Positions 57,546 to 64,000 of a stretch of 64,000 nucleotides of DNA are shown one piece after another. Position numbers and translations under genes: made by a program. The notes under the pieces are model-generated. The model made no database searches and was not told the origin of the DNA. It was given only the letters and a program-made list of their open reading frames with translations. This DNA is from an uncultured Eisenbergiella sp. (lineage in GTDB: Bacteria; Bacillota; Clostridia; Lachnospirales; Lachnospiraceae). Position 1 is the first letter of the stretch. Each line of letters opens with the position of its first letter. Location: NCBI GenBank assembly GCA_910585455.1, contig CAJUEL010000019.1, positions 1-64,000 of the forward strand, read 5' to 3'.

Positions 57546-59357
57546 TTACTCGGCTTTCGCTGCCTCCAGCTTAGCCTCCAATTCAATGGTAAACTTCGCG
57601 GTATCGGATGCCATCAGCTCCTGGAAGCCCAGGCCGTCCAGCGTTTTGGTCATCTCATCCCACATCTGGTCAAACTCGGCGTCATCCTTCGCCTTGATCA
57701 TCCGCCAGGAAGCGTCGCATACCTCCGTATTGCACAGATTACGGGTGGTATCGATATCCGGTGTATTGGCCGGCAGCGCCACGCTCACGTTAGGGCTGGC
57801 CAGAAGGACTTTATTGTTCTTCATGTACTCCACATCATTCTCCGCGCCGAACCGCTCCGTCCATTCTTCCTTCATCTCGGTCATCGTGGCTTCCTTGTAG
57901 GACTTCCACATCGTTCCGTTATAAGGCTCACCGGTAAGAGGATTCATATTGGAAGCCGCGCCAATCCACTGATTCAGCTGGTTATTGCCGTCATTATAGC
58001 CGCCGCCGCCCCACTCCTCGGGCACAGGCAGGTTATCCATCAGGGCGGTGTCATTAATTCTCTTAAGCGTTCCGTCATCCTGCTTCACATAAGTGAAATC
58101 TTCAATTCCGTCATGCTGGAACATCAGTCCCTCGGGACTTGCGTACCAGTCAAGGAACTCCATGATTCTCTCATACTTCGCATCATCCACCTGAGAGCCC
58201 ACAGCCCAGACACGCCCGGTGCCATAGTAAGAGTCAGCGTCCGCGTAATAGGTCTGATCCTTGACAGGGACAAAGCGGAAAGCTGTGCCGTCCTCCAGCC
58301 TGGCCTGGGAATTCCAGAAGCCGCAGGACCAGTTGTACCACATCAGGTAAACCTGTCCGTTGCTGATCTTTGCCTGCGCATCGGACCATGTCTGATCAAA
58401 GGAATCGGGATCGACCAGCCCTCTTAAATAAGCGTCGTTTAAGAATTTCAGCATCTTGTAGTAAGCGCCGCTCTTATCTGTCAGCGGAATAAAGGTGTTG
58501 TCCGGCTGCAGGATCAGGGATTCCTTGATCTTTTCGCCATACCAGGTAGTAATCTGCACCACGTTGGCAATGCCCAGCATATTGTCGCCGCCGTCCCAGT
58601 CAGGCCACAAAGAGAGCGCATAAGCGGGATCTCCAGCCTCATTGGTGGGATGCGCCTTCTGCATCTGCTCCAGGGTATCCAAAAGACCGTCCAGATCCTC
58701 AATGTCCGGCATGCCCATTTCCTTATACAGATCCCAGCGCAGCAGCGGACTGGAATAAATGGTCTCCGCCGTCAGATCGGTGGGGGAGGTATTCAGCATT
58801 TCACAGGGAATCCCGTAGATCTCGCCATTATTCCCCTCCAGGCCGTTATTTAAGGACTCAATCTGGGTCCGATACCCGGAAAGATTCTCGGAATTCCAGA
58901 TCTCACCGCCGATGTCCTTCACCATGCCAACCTTCACGCAGTCCTGGAACTGCGCGGGCTCCAGAATCAGGATATCGCCCAGGTTCCCGGTCTGAGAACG
59001 GGTCTGATACAAAGCATCGCCCGCCACCTGAGGCGCAAGGATATTCAGCTCAATGTTGAAGCGATCCTTGACTACCTTGCCGAACCATCCGGACTGAACG
59101 CCCTGATAGTTGGCCGCTACGTCAAAGACTTCAAGGGTCATGGCTTCTTTGTCAGAGGCTGTCCCGCCCTGGTTGGAAGAATCCCCCTCTGCGTTCCCCT
59201 CTTCCTGACCGGCGGATGCTTCGGTCGATGCGCTACCCTGAGCAGACGCGCTGTCGCCGGAATCGCTGCCTGCAGCGGGCGAAGACCCACATCCTGCAAG
59301 CAGACCTGCCGTCATAGCGGTAGCACAAATAAGTGCCAGAAGTTTCTTGCTTTTCAT
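57546..59357 (-). CDS. sugar-binding lipoprotein of a CUT1 ABC importer (large type)
   Basis: A 603-residue extracellular solute-binding protein. The signal peptide ends at the lipobox LLAGC (Cys23), followed by a Ser/Ala/Gly-rich acidic linker to about residue 75. The mature part has the long insertion and late aromatic segments (YASPEGLMFQHDGIEDF, PEEWGGGGYNDGN) of the oversized LplA-type binding proteins of Clostridia, which bind oligosaccharides. It follows the two permease genes and ends at a terminator. The linked hydrolases suggest arabino- or xylo-oligosaccharides. Confidence 0.92.
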   Translation of the reverse strand: MKSKKLLALICATAMTAGLLAGCGSSPAAGSDSGDSASAQGSASTEASAGQEEGNAEGDSSNQGGTASDKEAMTLEVFDVAANYQGVQSGWFGKVVKDRFNIELNILAPQVAGDALYQTRSQTGNLGDILILEPAQFQDCVKVGMVKDIGGEIWNSENLSGYRTQIESLNNGLEGNNGEIYGIPCEMLNTSPTDLTAETIYSSPLLRWDLYKEMGMPDIEDLDGLLDTLEQMQKAHPTNEAGDPAYALSLWPDWDGGDNMLGIANVVQITTWYGEKIKESLILQPDNTFIPLTDKSGAYYKMLKFLNDAYLRGLVDPDSFDQTWSDAQAKISNGQVYLMWYNWSCGFWNSQARLEDGTAFRFVPVKDQTYYADADSYYGTGRVWAVGSQVDDAKYERIMEFLDWYASPEGLMFQHDGIEDFTYVKQDDGTLKRINDTALMDNLPVPEEWGGGGYNDGNNQLNQWIGAASNMNPLTGEPYNGTMWKSYKEATMTEMKEEWTERFGAENDVEYMKNNKVLLASPNVSVALPANTPDIDTTRNLCNTEVCDASWRMIKAKDDAEFDQMWDEMTKTLDGLGFQELMASDTAKFTIELEAKLEAAKAE

Positions 59358-59473
59358 AATGTCCTCTCTTTCCTGCGTTCTTCACGCATTTTAAATTTAT
59401 AACAAACGGGCACAGCGCCCATCCATTATCCACACCAACGGGTTTCCTGTAATCATGAACCTTCCTGCCACGA

Positions 59474-60412
59474 TCATCCCTTCACCGCCCCGATCATGAT
59501 GCCCTTTGTAAAATATCTCTGGAAGAACGGATACACTAAAATGATGGGGGTCACCACCACGATGGTCACCGTCATGCGGACAGAGGTGGTGGTCTGCGCC
59601 CGGGCCAGGATTGCCGAAAAATCCACATTGGCACTGCTGCTGCTGATCAGCGCCTTTAAGGAATTCGCCTGATTCATGTACTGATACAGGGTATACTGCA
59701 ACGTGTAAAGCTTCTCATCCGTCACCAAAAGCAGCGTATCCTGGAAAGCGTTCCACTGGGCCACCGCCGAAAAGATGGCCACTGTCGCCAGAATCGGCTT
59801 GATCACCGGAACAATGATGCTGAAAAATATCCTGAGCGTCCCCGCCCCGTCGATCTCCGCCGCGTCCTGTAATTCCTTTGGCACTGATTCCACGAAGGTT
59901 TTACAGAGGATGATATTGAAGGGCTGTACCGCCACCGGCAGAATATATCCCCAGAAATTGTTGGTGAGCCCCAGATTCATCATGGTGATGAACCAGGGAA
60001 TGATGCCGGCGTTAAAATACATGGTGGCCGCCACCATCCGAAACCAGAGCTTCCGATGCCACAGCGTCTCCCGGGTGAACATATATCCCAGAAAAGCGGC
60101 GACCGTTACCGTTATCGCGGTGCCGACAACGGTTCTGCCCACGGACACCTTCGCCGCCTGCAGCAGTCCCGGTATTTTAAGTACCTGCGCATAGTTGGTA
60201 AAATGCACCTCCCGGGGCCAGAAAAGAATCTTTCCTCTGGCGCTTAAGTCATTGGAGCTGATGGTGTTGATCAATATGTAGTAAAACGGATAGGCGCATA
60301 CAAACGCGAAGAGGGAATAAATCACATAGGTAAGCACACTGATGAGCCTGTCCCCGAAGCTTCTTTTGTATTTCACCTTTTTCCTTTTATCGAGTTTCTC
60401 TTTTCCGCTCAT
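59474..60412 (-). CDS. CUT1 ABC importer permease (LplC-like)
   Basis: A 312-residue permease with six transmembrane helices. The EAA loop for ATPase contact is ELQDAAEIDGAGTLRIFFSIIVPVIKP, and the first helix (LISVLTYVIYSLFAFVCAYPFYYILI) is typical of the LplC group. The start ATG at 60412 follows AAGGGGGTGG and lies just after the first permease stop; a GTG at 60421 is an alternative. Like others of this type, no ATPase gene is near; a shared MsmX-type ATPase is expected elsewhere. Confidence 0.93.
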   Translation of the reverse strand: MSGKEKLDKRKKVKYKRSFGDRLISVLTYVIYSLFAFVCAYPFYYILINTISSNDLSARGKILFWPREVHFTNYAQVLKIPGLLQAAKVSVGRTVVGTAITVTVAAFLGYMFTRETLWHRKLWFRMVAATMYFNAGIIPWFITMMNLGLTNNFWGYILPVAVQPFNIILCKTFVESVPKELQDAAEIDGAGTLRIFFSIIVPVIKPILATVAIFSAVAQWNAFQDTLLLVTDEKLYTLQYTLYQYMNQANSLKALISSSSANVDFSAILARAQTTTSVRMTVTIVVVTPIILVYPFFQRYFTKGIMIGAVKG

Positions 60413-60425
60413 TCTTTCCACCCCC

Positions 60426-61349
60426 TTAAATAAATCCTTCCCCTCTGATGAGTTTGGACGCCTTGTTGGTCGCGCACAGCAGAACCACGCTGACTATGCT
60501 TTTAAAGATGCTGATGGCGGTGGAAAGGGAATACCCGCCGTTACCCATGGCCAGATTGTACACATACAGATCCAGCACCTGGATCGACTCCTTGTTAAAC
60601 GCGTTCTGGAACACATAAAACTGCTCCATGCCGTTGGAGAGGAAATTGGCCAGGTTGAGCATCACCAGCACGAAGTAGGTGGGAAGGATGCTGGGGATGG
60701 TAATATACCAGATGGTCTGCATTCTGGAGGCTCCATCCACCTTTGCCGCCTCAATCAGCTCCTCATCAATGCCGCTGATGGCTGCGATATACATGATGGC
60801 CGCCCACCCCGCATTTTTCCAGGTGTTCCACAGCCACATTTTAAACCAGATATGATCCGGCGACTGTAAAAACATCACGGGCTCCTCGATCAGTCCCAGA
60901 CTCATACCGATGGAATTCACCACGCCGGTGCTGTTGAACACGCTATACGCGATGGAGTAAACCAGCACCCAGCTGATGAAGTTGGGAAGCGTGGTCACGG
61001 TCTGCACCACCTTTTTAAAGGGCGTGCATTTGATCTCATTGAGAAACACCGCAAAAATCATGGGAAACCAGGAAAACAAAAGATTGATCCCGCTCATGGC
61101 GAAGGTATTGCGCAGCACCATGAGAAGCTGTTTGATCCGCACCTCATTCCCCACCATGGTTTGAAACCACTTCAGTCCCACAAAGGTCTCCTTTGTGAGG
61201 GGAAATGGCGGTCTGTAGTCAAAAAACGCATACACCCACCCATACAGAGGATAATAGGAAAAAACCAGTACCAGAACCAAAAACGGCGTTATGTAGAGAA
61301 ACTCTTTAAAGCCCCTCGCTTTTTTCTTATCGGAAAAAAATTTTTTCAT
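60426..61349 (-). CDS. CUT1 ABC importer permease (LplB-like)
   Basis: A 307-residue permease with six transmembrane helices (FLYITPFLVLVLVFSYYPLYGWVYAF at the start) and the coupling loop ELIEAAKVDGASRMQTIWYITIPSIL. It is the partner of the LplC-like permease and belongs to the polysaccharide/oligosaccharide branch of CUT1. It is followed by the second permease after a few bases. Its own start lies three bases after the arabinofuranosidase stop, so the operon is GH51, permease, permease, binding protein. Confidence 0.93.
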   Translation of the reverse strand: MKKFFSDKKKARGFKEFLYITPFLVLVLVFSYYPLYGWVYAFFDYRPPFPLTKETFVGLKWFQTMVGNEVRIKQLLMVLRNTFAMSGINLLFSWFPMIFAVFLNEIKCTPFKKVVQTVTTLPNFISWVLVYSIAYSVFNSTGVVNSIGMSLGLIEEPVMFLQSPDHIWFKMWLWNTWKNAGWAAIMYIAAISGIDEELIEAAKVDGASRMQTIWYITIPSILPTYFVLVMLNLANFLSNGMEQFYVFQNAFNKESIQVLDLYVYNLAMGNGGYSLSTAISIFKSIVSVVLLCATNKASKLIRGEGFI

Positions 61350-61352
61350 CGC

Positions 61353-63917
61353 CTACCTCCTTTCTTCTTTTTCTTTACAAAGCCGCAGCACGCTGACGGA
61401 TAGTGCCGGCGCTTCATAGACAAAAGCCTTTGCCGCCCCTGTGCGCTTCTGCGTGTAATCGCGCACCGCCTCCGGCTCTTCCAGGGTATTCATCTGGCAT
61501 TTTTCCCCGGTCAGCACCGTCAGCACATATTCGCTCTTCACATCACAGTCCAGCTCCACGGAAACATGCTGTACGCTCTCTGCGATATTGACCAGCTTCA
61601 GGATGATCTCTTCCTCCGTGACGGATGCCACGCTGCTGATCAACGGGGAAGACGGAACCGGAAGCTCATGAATGAGCCTGTCGTCCACAAAAAGCTTCAT
61701 CACCTCCAGGTCAGTCTCCCAGGCAAAGGTATGCCATCCGCTCCCCTCCCAGATCCGTCCTTCCAGCTCTGTCATGGGCTTTTGAAAGGGTCCCCCGCCT
61801 CCGCCCATGGTATCCGTGACGCTGCTGGAGTTTTCCGTCATTTTCCACAGAAACGGCCTTGTGTTCTCTATATTCCAGGGCTTTGGCGGATTCGTCTCAT
61901 CGGCAACATAGGTCTGCACCGGAAGCCTGTACGGGAATAAGCCGAACGCATACTCTCTTTCGGCCTCGGTGTAAACCGCCACCTCGAACCGTCCCGCCTG
62001 CGCCTTTTCCTCACCGAACACTAAAAACACCTCATCCGGCTTCGCCCTGGGATACTGGGAGATTTCCTTTTTCTGCTCCTCATCGGGCGGCAGCGTCTCC
62101 ATATAGTCTCCGCCAAAGGGCGCAGGTCCAAAATGCCCCATCAGCTCCTGTGCCGTCTCTATGGGTTCTCCGTTCCACAAGGGCGTTTTACAGCGCATCC
62201 CATATTTCCCGTGGAGAGAGGCGATCCCCTTCACCGGCCGGAAGATCCGCCCCGTCTGCGTCTTTTGCCCCACCACATAATCGCCTCTGTTGTTCCCAAA
62301 CATCTTCCAGACATAATAGCTGGGAATGCCCATGCTATTGCGGTTGTCAAACCGGAGCAGATTGGGAAACCAGGATTGGTATTTCACATTTTCCAGAAGA
62401 GGCGCGTAGGAAACCATGGTCACCACGTCCTGATTCTTCTCCACGCCGGTGAAATAGGCGGCCTCTGCCAGCGCGCCATACAGCTGGGCCGTGTATCCTC
62501 TGACCACCGCGACCTCACCCAAAAAGATGCGGGGCCCCTGTCTGTCATAGCTGTCAAAAAATTCCGTATTCTCCGTAAAATATTCCGCCGTGTCATAGTA
62601 ATGCTCATCCACGATGGGGGCCGGCAGCCCCTTTTCCTCCAGATGCGTGTTGGCTATGCAGGTGATGTGGGGATACTTCTCCTGCAGCGTGTCATACCAT
62701 CTTTTGTACCGTTCCTCATAGGCAGGGCCCCAGTTTTCATTGCCGATCTCTATGTAATTGAGCCGAAATGGCTCCGGATGTCCCATGGAGGCCCGCAACG
62801 CTCCCCATTTGGAATCTACCGGACCGATGGCATATTCGATGGCATCCAGCACATCCTGCAGCATCTCGTCCTGAAGCTGCCCTTCCATCAGCACCGGCCG
62901 CCGGGCCTGACAGGTCATGCCGCAGTTGCAGACATACAAAGGCTCCATGTCCAGATCCTCACAGAGCTGCAAATATTCATGGAAGCCCACCGCATCATAG
63001 CTGCGGTAATGCCACATCAGCTGGTGTCCGGGACGCTCCCACACCGGCCCCACTGTATGCTTAAACCACATGGCCGTTGAAAGAGTAAAGCCTTCCACGA
63101 TACATCCGCCCGGGAAACGGAAAAACTTCGGCGACAGCCCTGCAAGCAGCTCCACGATATCCTTTCGAAGACCGTGCCCCTTATAGGTCACGGCAGACAT
63201 CAGGGAAATAAAACCGATGCGCAGCTCCCCGCCTGCTTCACAGGAAAGCTCCAGCACGCCGTCCCCAAAGGACTGCTTTGCCACATGGTCCAGGCTGTAA
63301 CGCATATAGCCGGTATCACCGGCGCTGCCGCCATCCGCCGCCTGTCCGCCTAAGCCCGCCGCATTTTCTGTTCCGCTTTTCGCCACGATAATGGTTCCAT
63401 ATTCTTCCTGCGCACCGTCCGCACGCTTTACGCTGACCTTTATTTCAACCGGGGCCGCCGCCTTTGCGAACAGATAGAGGTGGTAGCTCTCCCCCGCCTC
63501 CTGCGCAATTCCGGCAAAGCCGATATTCCGAAGCGCACCGCCGGGCGCAAAGCAAACCTTCAGGGATACCTGCCGGTTTGTGTGCAGCGTATCCACAGAA
63601 TCCAGCTCCATGACCGCGCGCTCCGTATACCATCCCGGGACAGGCGTTTTCGCAATCCCGTTCTCCCGCACCCACTTGCTCAGACCCTCGCCGCCGTTAA
63701 ATTCATCCCGCCAGCCGGCCTCCGTCTCGAAAGCATAGCCGTCCTGAACCGGACTGCACTCCCCGGGGAGAATGGAATCCTCAAAGCTTCTGTTCCGGAT
63801 CAGCTCAGGATACAGACCGCCGTCCACCGCACGGTTGATATCTTCCAAAAAAATCCCGTACAGATTCGGCGCTGTCTCCATCCGCTTCTCTGATGTCCTG
63901 ATTTGTATTGTATTCAT
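61353..63917 (-). CDS. GH51-type alpha-L-arabinofuranosidase
   Basis: An 854-residue enzyme. The N-terminal part includes a carbohydrate-binding-like beta domain (YGIFLEDINRAVDGGLYPELI, then a Gly-rich linker near residues 190-200). The TIM barrel has the acid/base Glu in NYIEIGNENWGPAYEERY and the nucleophile Glu in RIFLGEVAVVRGY. A C-terminal beta-domain follows (FVYEAPALSVSVLRL at the end). It releases L-arabinose from arabinoxylan or arabinan oligosaccharides. There is no signal peptide, so it acts on imported oligomers. AAGGAGAAATCGG precedes the ATG. It is the first gene of the transport operon. Confidence 0.93.
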   Translation of the reverse strand: MNTIQIRTSEKRMETAPNLYGIFLEDINRAVDGGLYPELIRNRSFEDSILPGECSPVQDGYAFETEAGWRDEFNGGEGLSKWVRENGIAKTPVPGWYTERAVMELDSVDTLHTNRQVSLKVCFAPGGALRNIGFAGIAQEAGESYHLYLFAKAAAPVEIKVSVKRADGAQEEYGTIIVAKSGTENAAGLGGQAADGGSAGDTGYMRYSLDHVAKQSFGDGVLELSCEAGGELRIGFISLMSAVTYKGHGLRKDIVELLAGLSPKFFRFPGGCIVEGFTLSTAMWFKHTVGPVWERPGHQLMWHYRSYDAVGFHEYLQLCEDLDMEPLYVCNCGMTCQARRPVLMEGQLQDEMLQDVLDAIEYAIGPVDSKWGALRASMGHPEPFRLNYIEIGNENWGPAYEERYKRWYDTLQEKYPHITCIANTHLEEKGLPAPIVDEHYYDTAEYFTENTEFFDSYDRQGPRIFLGEVAVVRGYTAQLYGALAEAAYFTGVEKNQDVVTMVSYAPLLENVKYQSWFPNLLRFDNRNSMGIPSYYVWKMFGNNRGDYVVGQKTQTGRIFRPVKGIASLHGKYGMRCKTPLWNGEPIETAQELMGHFGPAPFGGDYMETLPPDEEQKKEISQYPRAKPDEVFLVFGEEKAQAGRFEVAVYTEAEREYAFGLFPYRLPVQTYVADETNPPKPWNIENTRPFLWKMTENSSSVTDTMGGGGGPFQKPMTELEGRIWEGSGWHTFAWETDLEVMKLFVDDRLIHELPVPSSPLISSVASVTEEEIILKLVNIAESVQHVSVELDCDVKSEYVLTVLTGEKCQMNTLEEPEAVRDYTQKRTGAAKAFVYEAPALSVSVLRLCKEKEERR

Positions 63918-63984
63918 CCGATTTCTCCTTCGCCCGCCGGGCCAGTTCCGTTTTCCCTATTGAATGATTAGGTTAAAATTCATT

Positions 63985-64000
63985 AGTAAATCGTTTTACT
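63985..64000. promoter_or_regulatory. LacI-type operator upstream of the GH51-transport operon
   Basis: AGTAAATCGTTTTACT is nearly palindromic with a central CG (only the bases flanking the CG fail to mirror), the usual look of LacI-family sites. It lies about 70 bases before the GH51 start, where the operon promoter is expected. It may be the target of the LacI regulator at 54200-55312. Confidence 0.55.

Overview
The window looks like a chromosome segment of a Lachnospiraceae-type Clostridia (Bacillota). The pointers are strong AGGAGG-type ribosome binding sites, the Rex redox regulator, a homocitrate/Re-citrate-synthase-like enzyme beside NADP isocitrate dehydrogenase, a minimal SufC-SufB pair, a cysteine/glycine-rich spore-coat-like protein, and CUT1 sugar importers without their own ATPase. 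No species can be named from the sequence alone. Most genes lie on the minus strand in short operons with overlapping or nearly touching ends.

Layout. 1-4.4 kb: the 5' edge of a probable group II intron behind a terminator, then a nucleoside/purine salvage operon (purine nucleoside phosphorylase, cytidine deaminase, amidohydrolase, purine permease). 4.4-9.2 kb: NADP glutamate dehydrogenase, an unknown helical protein, an SH3b protein, tRNA-Arg(CCG), a degenerate GGDEF protein and a 39-residue protein. 9.4-12.7 kb (+): ABC-F, PHP phosphoesterase and HAD phosphatase. 12.7-19.3 kb: a tightly coupled operon of AAA ATPase, exopolyphosphatase, polyphosphate kinase, Maf and HAD. 19.4-28.3 kb: pheA with a structured leader, Nudix, an AT-rich AAA ATPase plus putative nuclease pair, a serine hydrolase/GNAT pair, a DUF1413 protein with a repeated operator, and an ECF sigma/anti-sigma pair with a coupled 18-codon leader ORF. 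28.9-32.9 kb: DUF3788 and a two-gene TIR-MORN plus membrane RyR module. 32.9-39.7 kb: dinB, a DUF2974 hydrolase, mazF, alr, nnr and rex. 39.9-46.1 kb: a second ABC-F, then citrate synthase, GntR, icd and gtrA. 46.3-51.7 kb: subtilase, Cys-rich protein, two unknown proteins, SufBC and GNAT. 51.7-64 kb: a hemicellulose-use locus (GH51, CUT1 permeases and binding protein, GH120-like, LacI, GH95).

Three observations stand out. (1) Three long hairpin elements of about 320-336 bp (28390-28725, 41834-42167, 50894-51213) share a conserved core, apical loop and bulge. Each carries its own unrelated outer stem that is nearly perfectly self-complementary, and paired changes between copies preserve pairing. 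I do not recognise them as a described family. (2) A membrane Rossmann/RyR protein and a TIR-repeat-TM-MORN protein form a compact operon behind a consensus promoter and an attenuator-like leader. The MORN array is interrupted by one in-frame amber codon. (3) An AT-rich operon pairs an SMC/OLD-like ATPase with a small protein carrying a D...ELK motif, the architecture of an uncharacterised defence system.

The genes suggest a gut- or rumen-type anaerobe. It makes 2-oxoglutarate and glutamate from citrate, handles polyphosphate, salvages nucleosides, and imports and trims arabinose/xylose/fucose- or L-galactose-decorated glycans. Functional statements rest on motif and family recognition by eye; no database search was run.
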